Origin: an uncultured Lachnospiraceae bacterium
GTDB lineage: Bacteria > Bacillota > Clostridia > Lachnospirales > Lachnospiraceae
Assembly: GCA_902781215.1 (NCBI GenBank)
Contig: CACZIO010000003.1
Coordinates: 1-64,000 of the forward strand
DNA: 64,000 nucleotides
Direction of reading: 5' to 3'
This document shows, in pieces, positions 28,399-38,394 of the stretch (its first letter is position 1; every line of letters begins with the position of its first letter). A program made the translations under genes and the position numbers. The notes under the pieces were generated by a model. That model was not told where the DNA came from. It was given only the letters and a program-made list of their open reading frames with translations, and searched no databases.

Positions 28399-31300
28399 AT
28401 GTACAAAAAGGTAAATCCGGACCTGAACTTCGTGGACCGCGAGCACGCGACCGTGAAGTTCTGGAAAGACAATAACATCTTTGAGAAGAGCATCGAGGAG
28501 CGCGAAGGCCGGCCCCTGTATATGTTCTATGACGGACCGCCGACCGCCAACGGCAAGCCCCACATCGGCCACGTGCTGACCCGTGTCATCAAGGACATGG
28601 TTCCGCGCTACCGCACCATGAAGGGATACCAGGTCCCCCGCAAGGCCGGCTGGGACACCCACGGACTGCCCGTTGAGCTGGAGGTCGAGAAGGCCATCGG
28701 CATCGAGGGCAAGGACGAGATCGAGGCTTACGGCATCGAGCCCTTCATCAAGAAGTGCAAGGAGAGCGTCTGGCAGTACAAGGGCATGTGGGAGGATTTC
28801 TCCGGCATCGTCGGCTTCTGGGCGGACATGGACAACCCCTATGTCACCTACTATGACGACTACATCGAGTCCGAGTGGTGGGCTCTGCAGGAGATCTGGA
28901 AAAAGGGCCTGCTCTACAAGGGCTTCAAGGTCGTTCCCTACTGCCCTCACTGCGGCACACCCCTGTCCTCCCACGAGGTGGCGCAGGGCTACAAGACCCT
29001 CAAGGAGAGGTCTGCGGTCGTCCGCTTCAAGGTAAAGGGCGAGGACGCTTACTTCCTGGCATGGACGACCACCCCCTGGACCCTTCCTTCCAATATCGCC
29101 CTCTGCGTCAACCCGGAGGAGACCTACGCCAGGGTCAAGGCCGCCGACGGCAATGTCTACTACATGGCCAAGGCCCTGCTGGACAAGGTCTTCGCGGCGC
29201 CCGCTCCCGAGGCGGACAAGGCCGGCGAGGGCAAAAAGAATAAGAAGAAAAAGGGCAAAAAGCAGGGCGGCGACCAGGCGGAAGCCGCGGCACCCGTCCA
29301 GGCTGCAGAGGCTGTACCCGCTGCACCTGCCTATGAGATCCTGGCTGAGATGACCGGTAAGGACCTCGAGTACAAGGAGTACGAGCCCCTCTACCAGTGC
29401 GCCGCGGACGTGGCAGCGAAGCAGCACAAGAAAGCCTTCTTTATCTACTGCGACGACTATGTGACCATGACCGACGGTACCGGCATCGTCCACATCGCGC
29501 CCGCCTTCGGTGAAGACGACGCGCGCGTGGGCCGCAAGTACGACGCGCCCTTCGTCCAGATGGTGGACGACAAGGGTGTCATGAAGCCCGAGACTCCCTT
29601 CGCGGGCATGCGCTGCAAGCCCACCGAGGCCGAGATAAAGGACGGCGCCGTCAGCGCCGACCCCGAGGTCCTCAAGGAGCTGGAGGCCAGAGGCCTGCTC
29701 TTTGACGCGCCCAGGTTCGAACACGACTACCCGCACTGCTGGCGCTGCAACACGCCCCTGATCTACTACGCGCGTGAGTCCTGGTTCATCGAGATGACCA
29801 AGGTCCGCGACGACCTGGTCCGCAATAACAAGGAGATCAACTGGATCCCCGCCAACATCGGCGAGGGGCGCTTTGGCAACTGGCTGGAGAACATCCAGGA
29901 CTGGGGCATCTCCAGAAACCGCTACTGGGGCACACCCCTCAACATCTGGGAGTGCCCGGACTGCGGAAAGCAGATCAGCGTCGGCAGCCGTCAGGAGCTG
30001 GCGGACCTGACCGGCGATCCGGCCGCGGCGCAGACCGAGCTCCACAGACCCTACGTCGACAATTACTTCATCAAGTGCGCCGACTGCGGCGGACAGATGA
30101 AGCGCGTCCCCGAGGTCATCGACTGCTGGTTCGACTCCGGCGCCATGCCCTTCGCCCAGTACCACTATCCTTTTGAGAACAAGGACCTCTTTGAGAAGAA
30201 CTTCCCCGCCTCCTTCATCAGCGAGGCGGTGGACCAGACCCGCGGCTGGTTCTACTCCCTGCACGCGATCTCCACGCTTCTTTTCAACAAGCCCGCCTAC
30301 AAGAACGTCATCGTTCTGGGGCTCGTGCTGGATGAGGACGGAAACAAGATGTCCAAGTCCAAGGGCAATGCCGTCGATCCTTTTACCGCGCTCAATGAGC
30401 ACGGGGCGGACGCGATCCGCTGGTATTTCTATACCAACAGCGCGCCCTGGCTGCCCAACAAGTTCTCGGACAAGGCGGTGAAAGAGGGCCAGCGCAAGTT
30501 CATGGGAACCCTCTGGAACACCTATGCCTTCTATACACTCTATGCGGAGATCGACCAGTTTGATCCCACGAAGTACACCCTGGACTACAGCAGCCTGTCC
30601 GTCATGGACAAGTGGCTCCTGTCCCGGATGAACACGATGATCAAAAAGGCGGACCAGAACCTCGACAACTACCGGATCCCCGAGGCCGCCGCGGCCCTGT
30701 CCGACTTTGTCGACGAGATGTCCAACTGGTATGTCCGCCGCTGCCGCGACCGCTTCTGGGCCAAGGGCATGGAGCAGGACAAGATCAATGCCTACATGAC
30801 CCTCTACACAGCCCTGGTCGGTGTCTGCAAGGCCGCTGCCCCCATGATCCCCTTCATGACCGAGGAGATCTACCAGAACATCGTCCGCAGTGTGGACGCA
30901 TCCGCGCCGGAGTCCATCCACCTGTGCGATTATCCGACTGTTGATGAGAGCATGCTCGACCCCGCCCTGGAGAAATCCATGGCCAAGGTCCTCAAGGTCA
31001 TCGTCATGGGCCGCGCCTGCCGGAACCTGTCCGGCATCAAGAACCGCCAGCCCGTCGCGAAGATGCTGGTCAAGGCGCCTGCTGACGCGGAGGGAGGACT
31101 GGATGAGTTCTTCATCGAGATCATCGAGAACGAGCTCAACATCAAGAGCGTGGACTTCACGGACGATGTCCGCGAATTTACCAGCTATACCTTCAAGCCC
31201 CAGCTCCGCACCGTCGGGCCCAAATACGGCAAGCAGCTGGGCGGCATCCGCACCTTCCTGGCGGACCTGGACGGCAACGCGGCCATGGACGAGCTCAATG

Positions 31301-31707
31301 AGAAGGGCGCCCTGACCTTCGATGTGAACGGGACGGAAGTCGCGCTCACCAGGGAGGACCTCCTCATCGAGATGACCCAGAAGGAGGGCTACATCTCCCA
31401 GGAGGACGGCGGCTATACCGTCGTGATCGACACCAACCTCACGCCGGAGCTGATCGAAGAGGGCTTTGTCTACGAGCTGATCAGCAAGATCCAGACCATG
31501 CGCAAGGAGGCCGGCTTCGAGGTCACCGACCGCATCCGCGTGGCGCTCTCCGGCAATGACAAGCTCACGGAGGTCCTGCACAAGAACGAGAAGGCCATCG
31601 CCGACAAGGTCCTGGCGGTCGAGGTGCTCGACGGACAGACCCTGGCCAATGCCAAGGAATGGGATATCAACGGTGAGAAGGCCGAGATCAGCGTCGAGAA
31701 GATCTGA
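28399..31707 (+). CDS. ileS: Isoleucyl-tRNA synthetase
   Basis: Charges tRNA-Ile and edits misactivated valine. It is 1102 aa. The HIGH motif is in PTANGKPHIGHVL (about residues 51-63) and the KMSKS motif in GNKMSKSKGN (about 650). It belongs to the longer, eukaryal-like IleRS class by size. In the editing (CP1) region around residues 265-310 there is a low-complexity insertion rich in Lys, Ala, Glu and Pro with a run KKNKKKKGKK, which is not part of the conserved fold. The ATG at 28399 follows GAGGAAGGAAGCGAGAG. Upstream is a structured leader without a T-box. Confidence 0.96.
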   Translation: MYKKVNPDLNFVDREHATVKFWKDNNIFEKSIEEREGRPLYMFYDGPPTANGKPHIGHVLTRVIKDMVPRYRTMKGYQVPRKAGWDTHGLPVELEVEKAIGIEGKDEIEAYGIEPFIKKCKESVWQYKGMWEDFSGIVGFWADMDNPYVTYYDDYIESEWWALQEIWKKGLLYKGFKVVPYCPHCGTPLSSHEVAQGYKTLKERSAVVRFKVKGEDAYFLAWTTTPWTLPSNIALCVNPEETYARVKAADGNVYYMAKALLDKVFAAPAPEADKAGEGKKNKKKKGKKQGGDQAEAAAPVQAAEAVPAAPAYEILAEMTGKDLEYKEYEPLYQCAADVAAKQHKKAFFIYCDDYVTMTDGTGIVHIAPAFGEDDARVGRKYDAPFVQMVDDKGVMKPETPFAGMRCKPTEAEIKDGAVSADPEVLKELEARGLLFDAPRFEHDYPHCWRCNTPLIYYARESWFIEMTKVRDDLVRNNKEINWIPANIGEGRFGNWLENIQDWGISRNRYWGTPLNIWECPDCGKQISVGSRQELADLTGDPAAAQTELHRPYVDNYFIKCADCGGQMKRVPEVIDCWFDSGAMPFAQYHYPFENKDLFEKNFPASFISEAVDQTRGWFYSLHAISTLLFNKPAYKNVIVLGLVLDEDGNKMSKSKGNAVDPFTALNEHGADAIRWYFYTNSAPWLPNKFSDKAVKEGQRKFMGTLWNTYAFYTLYAEIDQFDPTKYTLDYSSLSVMDKWLLSRMNTMIKKADQNLDNYRIPEAAAALSDFVDEMSNWYVRRCRDRFWAKGMEQDKINAYMTLYTALVGVCKAAAPMIPFMTEEIYQNIVRSVDASAPESIHLCDYPTVDESMLDPALEKSMAKVLKVIVMGRACRNLSGIKNRQPVAKMLVKAPADAEGGLDEFFIEIIENELNIKSVDFTDDVREFTSYTFKPQLRTVGPKYGKQLGGIRTFLADLDGNAAMDELNEKGALTFDVNGTEVALTREDLLIEMTQKEGYISQEDGGYTVVIDTNLTPELIEEGFVYELISKIQTMRKEAGFEVTDRIRVALSGNDKLTEVLHKNEKAIADKVLAVEVLDGQTLANAKEWDINGEKAEISVEKI

Positions 31708-31796
31708 TCAGGATATCGTTTTTGACACCGTGGCTCTGTCCCCCCCAGGGGAAACATGGCCTGTGATGCAAATACACTGGCCGGTCGGTGGTCCGC

Positions 31797-31840
31797 GTAT
31801 CCGGATGACCGGAATCATTCCGGAAAACACACCCGGATAC
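31797..31840 (+). other. Stem-loop in ileS-glgP spacer
   Basis: GTATCCGG (31797-31804) pairs with CCGGATAC (31833-31840) and encloses a second hairpin CCGGAATCATTCCGG. It may end ileS transcription or protect mRNA, but there is no T-run. Confidence 0.45.
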
Positions 31841-31881
31841 GTGTCCTCAAGACTGGCCAAATCATAAGAAATGAGGAATAT

Positions 31882-34416
31882 ATGGTGAAAAGACCCGCAA
31901 TTGAATTTGACAAGGATCTGTTTAAGAGAAGCGTGGAGTACAATGTGCGCACCATGTACCGCCGCACCATGAAGGAAGCGACGGAGCAGCAGGTGTTCCA
32001 GGCCTCCGCCCTGGCCCTCAAGGACCAGATCATCGACTGCTGGATGCGGACGCAGAAGGCCTTTGACGATCAGGACCCCAAGAGACTGGTCTATCTGTCC
32101 ATGGAGTTCCTGATGGGCCGCGCCTTCGGCAACGACGCCATCAACCTGATGGCTTATGAGCCCATCGCCGAGGCCCTCAAGGAGCTGGGCTTCAAGATGA
32201 ACGCCATCGAGGACCAGGAGCCCGATGCCGCGCTCGGCAACGGTGGTCTCGGCCGTCTGGCCGCATGCTTCCTGGATTCCCTTGCTACCCTCAACTATGC
32301 GGCTTACGGCTGCGGCATCCGTTATCACTACGGCATGTTCAAGCAGAAGATCGAGAACGGCTACCAGAAGGAAGTCCCGGACAACTGGCTTGAGAACGGC
32401 AATCCCCTGGAGCTTCGCAGACCCGAGTACACCCAGGAGGTGCACTTCGGCGGCTACGTGACCTCTTACTATGACGAGAAGCTCGGCAGGACCATGTTCA
32501 GGCAGGAAGGCTACAGCGCCGTCAAGGCGGTACCCTACGACCTGCCCGTCATCGGCTACGGCAACGGTTTTGTCGACACCCTCCGCATCTGGGATGCCCA
32601 GCCCGTCGAGAGCTTCAAGCTCGATTCCTTCGACAAGGGCGACTACCAGAAGGCCGTGGAGCAGGAGTACCTGGCCAAGACCATCTGTGATGTCCTCTAT
32701 CCCAACGACGAGAATTACCAGGGCAAGGAGCTGCGCCTCAAGCAGCAGTACTTCTTTGTCTCTGCCTCCCTGCAGGCCGCGATCCAGAAGTATCTGCAGA
32801 CCCACGACGACATCAAAAAGCTCCCCGAGAAGCTGGTCTTCCAGATGAACGACACTCATCCGACCCTGACTGTGCCGGAGCTGATGCGTCTGCTCATGGA
32901 CGAGTACGGGCTGACCTGGGACGAGGCCTGGGAAGTGACGACCCACTGCACCGCCTACACCAACCACACCATCATGGCCGAGGCGCTCGAGAAGTGGCCC
33001 ATCGACCTCTTCTCCCAGCTGCTGCCCCGCATCTACGGCATCGTCGAGGAGATCAACCGCCGCTTTGAGAAGCACCTGCACGAGGTCTATGACAATTCCG
33101 GTGTCAATGTCCACGACAAGATCCGAAGCATGGGCATCATCTACGACGGCCAGGTCCGCATGGCCAACATGGCGATCGTGGCCGGCTACAGCGTCAACGG
33201 CGTTGCCCGCCTGCACACCGAGATCCTCAAGAACCGCGAGCTCAAGGACTTCTACGAGCTCTTCCCGGAGAAGTTCAACAACAAGACCAACGGCATTACC
33301 CAGAGACGGTTCCTCCTGCACGGCAACCCGCTTCTGGCGGACTGGGTCACCGACCACATCGGCGACGAATGGATCACCGACCTCTCCCGCATGAAGGAGC
33401 TGCGCGTCTACGCGGATGACAAGAAGTCCAGGAAGGAATTCCTGAACATCAAGTACAAGAATAAGGTCCGTCTGGCCGACTATATCCTGGAGCACAACGG
33501 CATCGAGGTCGATCCCCGGTCCATCTTTGACGTACAGGTCAAGCGCCTGCACGAGTACAAGAGACAGCTCCTGAATATCCTGCACGTGATGTATCTGTAC
33601 AACCAGATCAAAAAGGATCCCACGCTGGATATTCCCAAGCACACCTTCATCTTCGGCGCCAAGGCCGCAGCGGGCTACAAGACCGCCAAGCTGACCATCA
33701 AGCTGATCAATTCCGTCGCGGACGTCATCAACAACGACGAGTCCATCGACGACAAGATCAAGGTCGTCTTCATCGAGGACTACAAGGTCTCCAACGCCGA
33801 GATCATCATCGCGGCGGCGGATATCTCCGAACAGATCTCCACAGCCAGTAAGGAGGCCTCCGGCACCGGCAACATGAAGTTCATGCTCAACGGCGCGGTG
33901 ACCCTGGGTACCATGGACGGCGCCAACGTCGAGATCGTCGAGGAGGTCGGCGAGGAGAACGCATTCATCTTCGGTCTGTCCTCCGAGGAGGTCATGAACT
34001 ACGAGAAGAACGGCGGCTACGATCCCATGCAGATCTTCAACGAGGACGAGGAGATCCGCCAGGTCCTGGTCCAGCTGGTCAACGGAACCTACTCCCCCGA
34101 GAATCCGGAGCTCTTCCGCCCGCTCTACAACAGCCTCCTGCAGAGGAACGGCATGGATCCCGCGGACCGCTACTTCATCCTCAAGGATTTCCGCTCCTAC
34201 GCGCAGGCCCAGCACGACATCTGCGAGGCCTACAAGGATCAGAAGCGCTGGGCGCAGATGGCCATCCTCAATGTCGCCAATGTCGGCAAGTTCTCTTCCG
34301 ACAGGACCATTCAGGAGTATGTCGACGACATCTGGCACCTCGACAAGGTCAAGCTTCCCGCAAGGCGCAGACGCAAAAAGACTGCGGCCGCGGCGGAGTC
34401 CAACAGCGCGGAATGA
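31882..34416 (+). CDS. glgP: Glycogen/alpha-glucan phosphorylase
   Basis: Releases glucose-1-phosphate from glycogen or maltodextrin. It is 844 aa. Family features include SMEFLMGRAFGND near residue 74, ALGNGGLGRLAACFLDSLAT near 117 and the PLP site ASGTGNMKFMLNGAVT near 655. The ATG at 31882 has a GAGGAA site. The C-terminus carries a short basic tail (LPARRRRKK) and an Ala-rich end beyond the fold. It stands alone between ileS and ddl; no other glycogen genes are in the window. Confidence 0.96.
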   Translation: MVKRPAIEFDKDLFKRSVEYNVRTMYRRTMKEATEQQVFQASALALKDQIIDCWMRTQKAFDDQDPKRLVYLSMEFLMGRAFGNDAINLMAYEPIAEALKELGFKMNAIEDQEPDAALGNGGLGRLAACFLDSLATLNYAAYGCGIRYHYGMFKQKIENGYQKEVPDNWLENGNPLELRRPEYTQEVHFGGYVTSYYDEKLGRTMFRQEGYSAVKAVPYDLPVIGYGNGFVDTLRIWDAQPVESFKLDSFDKGDYQKAVEQEYLAKTICDVLYPNDENYQGKELRLKQQYFFVSASLQAAIQKYLQTHDDIKKLPEKLVFQMNDTHPTLTVPELMRLLMDEYGLTWDEAWEVTTHCTAYTNHTIMAEALEKWPIDLFSQLLPRIYGIVEEINRRFEKHLHEVYDNSGVNVHDKIRSMGIIYDGQVRMANMAIVAGYSVNGVARLHTEILKNRELKDFYELFPEKFNNKTNGITQRRFLLHGNPLLADWVTDHIGDEWITDLSRMKELRVYADDKKSRKEFLNIKYKNKVRLADYILEHNGIEVDPRSIFDVQVKRLHEYKRQLLNILHVMYLYNQIKKDPTLDIPKHTFIFGAKAAAGYKTAKLTIKLINSVADVINNDESIDDKIKVVFIEDYKVSNAEIIIAAADISEQISTASKEASGTGNMKFMLNGAVTLGTMDGANVEIVEEVGEENAFIFGLSSEEVMNYEKNGGYDPMQIFNEDEEIRQVLVQLVNGTYSPENPELFRPLYNSLLQRNGMDPADRYFILKDFRSYAQAQHDICEAYKDQKRWAQMAILNVANVGKFSSDRTIQEYVDDIWHLDKVKLPARRRRKKTAAAAESNSAE

Positions 34417-34763
34417 TCAGTATGGCCGGAGCCAATGATCTTCGCGGCACGGACAGTTCTGAAAGCCCGTGGTTTTTGACGGGTTTCCGGGGCGGAGATC
34501 CGGCATGCGGATCAACCGTAATCATTTGAGTGAACTTGGGCCGCAGGTCCGGCTGGACACAGCCGGTTCCTGCGGCTCTTTCCTTTATATTCTGATGAAA
34601 AGATCATCACAACTGGTCAGCAGCCCATAGCCATAGATGCTTGTGCATCTATGATCGTGGATTGCAGGTGCTTTGCACCTCCGATCCGCGGACGTTCCGG
34701 ACCGCTGGATAGTTACAGATCATCTTTTACAAAAAACGCCAGCAGATGGCGTGGAGGAGTCCA
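34417..34763. other. 347-bp glgP-ddl spacer with terminator and hairpins
   Basis: Besides the terminator at 34540 it holds hairpin CATAGATGC-TTGT-GCATCTATG (34632-34653) and a nested hairpin around AGGTGC-TTT-GCACCT (34656-34690). They are similar in style to the dispersed hairpins elsewhere. No gene is seen. Confidence 0.6.
34540..34582 (+). terminator. Intrinsic terminator after glgP
   Basis: GCCGCAGG (34540-34547) pairs with CCTGCGGC (34569-34576), enclosing CCGGCTG-GACA-CAGCCGG. TCTTTCCTTT follows. Confidence 0.65.
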
Positions 34764-35957
34764 TTGAAACAATTAAAGATCGTGGTGCTGTGCGGGGGGC
34801 TCAGTACGGAGAGGAATATTTCCTTCCTGACAGGTTCCCGTGTCTGCGCAGCGCTCAGAAGACGCGGCCACCGGGCGGTGCTCGCGGACCTCTTCCTTGG
34901 CTTTGATGAAGACGAAGGGGACATCGACGTGAACGGCGGCGCGGCCGCCTTTGACCCGGAGAAAATGTTTGCGGACCTTCCGCCTGTTCCGGAGTTTTCT
35001 TTTGACGGACAGGCTCCGGACCTGGATGCGGTCCGCAGGTCCAGAAAATGGAAGAGTCCGTCCCTGTTCGGAAAGCATGTCCTGGAGCTCTGCGGGGCGG
35101 CGGATATCGTCTTTATCGCCCTGCACGGCAAAAACGGGGAGGACGGCAGTGTCCAGGCGGCCTTTGACACCCTGGGGATCCCTTATACCGGATCCGGCCA
35201 TCTGGGCGCCGCCATGGCCATGGACAAGATGATCACCAAGATGGTGGTCGGCCCCCGCGGCGTGCGGACACCGGCCTTCCGGCGCTGGGACTATGTGGAG
35301 AGCGACTGGATGCCCGCGTCCCGGACCGGGTCCGCCAAGAGCGGAAAACAGGATAGTGGAGTGAGCCTTTCGGACAGGGCCAGGGACAAATTCGTGACCT
35401 CTGTCTGCCGGCAGACCAGCGTTCCCTGTGTGGTGAAGACCCCCGACGGGGGTTCCTCGGTCGGCGTCTACATCGTGCGCCGCAAGGAGGATCTGGAGCC
35501 CGCAGTCCGCGGCTGCCTGGATTACGGCAGGTCTTTCATGATCGAGCAGTTCATCGAGGGACGGGAATTCACCTGCGGCGTCCTCTGCGGACAGGCCCTG
35601 CCCTCCGTCGAGATCGTCCCCAGGACCCGCTTCTACGATTATTCCAACAAATATGTGGCGGGCGCGACCGAAGAGATCTGCCCCGGCCGCGTCACGCCTG
35701 AGATCGAGAAGGAGATCGGCCGCATCGCCCTGCAGGTACACGATATCATGGGGCTGCAGACCTACTCCCGCTGTGATTTCATGCTGGACGACCAGGATCA
35801 GGTCTGGTTTATCGAGGTCAACACCCTGCCGGGCATGACCCAGACCAGTCTCGTGCCCCAGGAGGCCGCCAAAGTCGGCATTTCCTACGAGGACCTGTGC
35901 GAAAAGATCGTGGAGGACGGCCTGAAGATCAGAGGTAAAAGCGCATGGAAAAGCTGA
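34764..35957 (+). CDS. ddl: D-alanine--D-alanine ligase family protein
   Basis: ATP-grasp ligase making D-Ala-D-Ala (or a variant dipeptide) for peptidoglycan. The N-terminus KIVVLCGGLSTERNISFLTG is typical. ALHGKNGEDG, TPDGGSSVGVYIV and the metal-binding FIEVNTLPGMTQTSLVPQ follow. A start at TTG 34764, with GGAGG six bases before it, fits the family better than ATG 34746. At 397 aa it is longer than usual (about 310-360), partly because of a Ser/Lys/Asp-rich segment near residues 185-210 (RTGSAKSGKQDSG). It overlaps murF by 13 bases. Confidence 0.9.
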   Translation: MKQLKIVVLCGGLSTERNISFLTGSRVCAALRRRGHRAVLADLFLGFDEDEGDIDVNGGAAAFDPEKMFADLPPVPEFSFDGQAPDLDAVRRSRKWKSPSLFGKHVLELCGAADIVFIALHGKNGEDGSVQAAFDTLGIPYTGSGHLGAAMAMDKMITKMVVGPRGVRTPAFRRWDYVESDWMPASRTGSAKSGKQDSGVSLSDRARDKFVTSVCRQTSVPCVVKTPDGGSSVGVYIVRRKEDLEPAVRGCLDYGRSFMIEQFIEGREFTCGVLCGQALPSVEIVPRTRFYDYSNKYVAGATEEICPGRVTPEIEKEIGRIALQVHDIMGLQTYSRCDFMLDDQDQVWFIEVNTLPGMTQTSLVPQEAAKVGISYEDLCEKIVEDGLKIRGKSAWKS

Positions 35958-37384
35958 ATGTGATGGAGATCCTGCAGGCCGTCAACGGAACCCTGCACGG
36001 AGAAAATACGGAAGAACTGCGGGGCGCGGAGGTCCTGTCTGTCGTCACGGACAGCAGGAAGATCACGCCCGGCTGTGTCTTTTTTGCCTTGTCCGGAGAG
36101 CGCTTCGACGGTCACGCCTATGTCGGGGCGGCGCTGGAGCAGGGGGCCGCGGGCTGTGTGGTGAGCCGTCTTCCGGAAGCCTTCCTGCCCGGAAAATTTT
36201 ATATCCTGGCGGAGGACACGCGCAGGGCCCTGGGGGACCTGGCCCACTATTACCGGATGAAATATGATGTCCGGGTGGTCGGCATCACGGGCAGTGTCGG
36301 CAAGACCACCTGCCGGGGCATGGTCACCGCAGTCTTAAAGCGCCGTTTCCGCGTACACGCGACGGAGGGAAATTTCAACAATGATATCGGCCTGCCCATG
36401 ACCATTTTTGACCTATCGGCAGAGGATGAGGTCATGGTGCTGGAGATGGGCATGAACCATCCCGGGGAGATCCGCCGTCTGTCTCAGATCGCGGCGCCGG
36501 ACATCGCGGTCATCACCAATGTGGGAACTGCCCACATCGGAAACCTGGGCAGCCGGGAAAATATCTACCGGGCCAAGATGGAGATCTTCGAGGGCATGGA
36601 GCCGGGGGCGTCAGCCGTTTTGTGCGGCGACGACGATTTTCTGCCGCAGGCTGCGCAGGATCCGGCAGTGGCAGACCGCTTCCATATCTATTACGCGGGG
36701 ACAGGGGAAAACTGTCACTTCCGCGTCCAAGGCGCCGGCATGGAGATCGGCGGCGACGCGCAGGAGGACGGGAAGCTTCAGATGGTGACCGCCTGCAGGA
36801 TCCGGACGGGCGACAGTGACCTTGACGTCCGCATTCCTGCCGCCGGCATGCACCTGATCTACCCGGCCTCGATCGCCGCGGGCGTGGGGAGCCTCCTGGG
36901 TATGAGTGCCGAGGAGATCCGCGCGGGTATCGGTGATTTCCGGGGCCAGCGCATGCAGTGTGAGAAGATCGGGGATATCCTGCTCTTCGACGATACCTAC
37001 AATGCCAGCCCGGATTCCATGCGGTCCTCCCTGCAGGTCCTGGCCGCCATCCCCGGGGTCAGAAAGGCCGCTGTCCTGGGCGATATGCTGGAGCAGGGAG
37101 CGTATGCCCCCCAGCTGCACCGGGAGGTCGGCGCGGCCGCGGCCGAGGCGGGGATCGATACCCTGATCACGATCGGCCCTCTCTCCGTCAGCATGGCGGA
37201 GGAAGCAGAGAAGAGAGGTCTGGGCGATGTGCGCGCTTTCCCGGACAGGGAGTCCGCGGCTGCCGCCGTGGAGGAGATCACCAGGCCCGGAATGGCCATC
37301 CTCTTCAAGGCCTCCCACAGCATGGCCCTGGATCAGCTGGCCGGGGTGAGCCGGGCAAGGGCGGAGGCTCTCGCCGCGGAATAA
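35945..37384 (+). CDS. murF: UDP-MurNAc-tripeptide:D-Ala-D-Ala ligase
   Basis: Adds D-Ala-D-Ala to UDP-MurNAc-tripeptide in the cytoplasm, the next step after Ddl. It is 479 aa. The Mur-ligase ATP site is VGITGSVGKTTCRGMV near residue 113. TEGNFNNDIGLP near 140, EMGMNHPGEI near 164 and DDTYNASPDSM near 349 are family segments. The 13-base overlap with ddl implies coupled translation. The Mur fold is clear, and MurF is chosen because of the ddl neighbour and the FDDTYNASPDSM segment. Confidence 0.95.
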   Translation: MEKLNVMEILQAVNGTLHGENTEELRGAEVLSVVTDSRKITPGCVFFALSGERFDGHAYVGAALEQGAAGCVVSRLPEAFLPGKFYILAEDTRRALGDLAHYYRMKYDVRVVGITGSVGKTTCRGMVTAVLKRRFRVHATEGNFNNDIGLPMTIFDLSAEDEVMVLEMGMNHPGEIRRLSQIAAPDIAVITNVGTAHIGNLGSRENIYRAKMEIFEGMEPGASAVLCGDDDFLPQAAQDPAVADRFHIYYAGTGENCHFRVQGAGMEIGGDAQEDGKLQMVTACRIRTGDSDLDVRIPAAGMHLIYPASIAAGVGSLLGMSAEEIRAGIGDFRGQRMQCEKIGDILLFDDTYNASPDSMRSSLQVLAAIPGVRKAAVLGDMLEQGAYAPQLHREVGAAAAEAGIDTLITIGPLSVSMAEEAEKRGLGDVRAFPDRESAAAAVEEITRPGMAILFKASHSMALDQLAGVSRARAEALAAE

Positions 37385-37551
37385 GACAGCCTGCGCCGTC
37401 AGAAGATCAGAAGATCAGAGGATTTCAGAAGAATCAGCTGATGACCTGATGACCCGTGAGAGTCCTTTTTTACAGATTGTTCCGGGGGCTGGCAGGAATG
37501 GCGATTTTCTGATGAAAAATAAGAAATTAGAAATGAGAAATGGAGCGAAGA

Positions 37552-38247
37552 ATGGAACACAAGCTGCACAGAACCGCGCGTGAGACTGCCTGCGAGGGCG
37601 CCGTGCTGGAATTCTGCAGGGACACCATGGTGCTCCCGGACGGGAAGGAAGAGACCTGGGATTATGTCCGCCACAAAAAGGGCGGCGGCGCTTGCGCCGT
37701 GCCTGTCCTTCCGGACGGCCGCATCCTCCTCATCCGTCAGTTCAGACCGGCCATCGACAGGGAGACCCTGGAGCTGCCTGCCGGCGCCAGGGATCCGGAG
37801 GATCCGGATCCCTCCGTGACGGCGGCGCGGGAGCTCGAGGAGGAGACCGGCTTCCGGCCGGGCAGGATGACCAAACTTGCCCGTATCCTGACAGCCGTCG
37901 CCTGGTGCAACGAGGCGACCGATATCTACCTGGCCGAGGACCTCAAGAGGATCAGCGGCCAGCATCTGGACGAGGCGGAGGAAATCGAACTCTGCGCCTT
38001 CACCCTGGAGGAGCTATGCCGGCGGATCTATGCCGGCGAGATCCAGGACGCCAAGACCGTGGCCGGCATCATGGCCTACAGGAGCCGGCTGGCACAGGCG
38101 GACGAAAAAGATGGAACACATGTGTCTGCTTCCGGCTCAGATTCCGGTGATTCCGCCTCCCGGAATGATTCCGACCGGAAGTATGTCCTGCCGGAGACGA
38201 TGGCAGACAAACTGCGGCGGATCCTGCGGCGCGCCCGGACGGGCTGA
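37552..38247 (+). CDS. Nudix hydrolase, probable ADP-ribose pyrophosphatase
   Basis: A 231-aa protein with a Nudix box ending RELEEETGF (about residue 100) preceded by ELPAGARDPED, typical of ADP-ribose pyrophosphatases. One or two residues are inserted between the Gly and the REL segment. The C-terminal 45 residues form a Ser/Asp-rich linker (SGSDSGDSASRNDSD) followed by a basic helix (KLRRILRRAR), beyond the usual fold. ATG 37552 is preferred over ATG 37540 because of the GGAGCGA site. The substrate is not certain. Confidence 0.85.
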   Translation: MEHKLHRTARETACEGAVLEFCRDTMVLPDGKEETWDYVRHKKGGGACAVPVLPDGRILLIRQFRPAIDRETLELPAGARDPEDPDPSVTAARELEEETGFRPGRMTKLARILTAVAWCNEATDIYLAEDLKRISGQHLDEAEEIELCAFTLEELCRRIYAGEIQDAKTVAGIMAYRSRLAQADEKDGTHVSASGSDSGDSASRNDSDRKYVLPETMADKLRRILRRARTG

Positions 38248-38276
38248 GGGAGCTGCGGGAGCGCGCCGGAGCTACG

Positions 38277-38326
38277 CCGGAGCTATGTGCCGCGAGGCGG
38301 CCCAAAGCTCCTGTGATCGCATGGGA
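38277..38326 (+). repeat. Repeat family A, short copy
   Basis: GGAGCT-ATG-TGCCGCGAGGCGGC-CCAA-AGCTCC, then TGTGATCGCATGGGA. The inner hairpin is GCCGC-GAG-GCGGC. It matches the 42049-42083 element closely and the 19797 element in plan. Confidence 0.75.
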
Positions 38327-38394
38327 AGGTGTGCCTTTCACGCGTCTATAATATTTTTTTCAAAAAAGGTTAATATTCAAAGGTTAATAATCAG

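Noticed and set aside
28126..31581. Open frame of over 1100 codons on the minus strand across ileS
   Set aside because: It lies antisense to a gene with clear IleRS motifs. Long antisense frames are expected here from GC-rich codon usage; similar ones lie under gltB, glgP, ppaC and the sulfate transporter genes.
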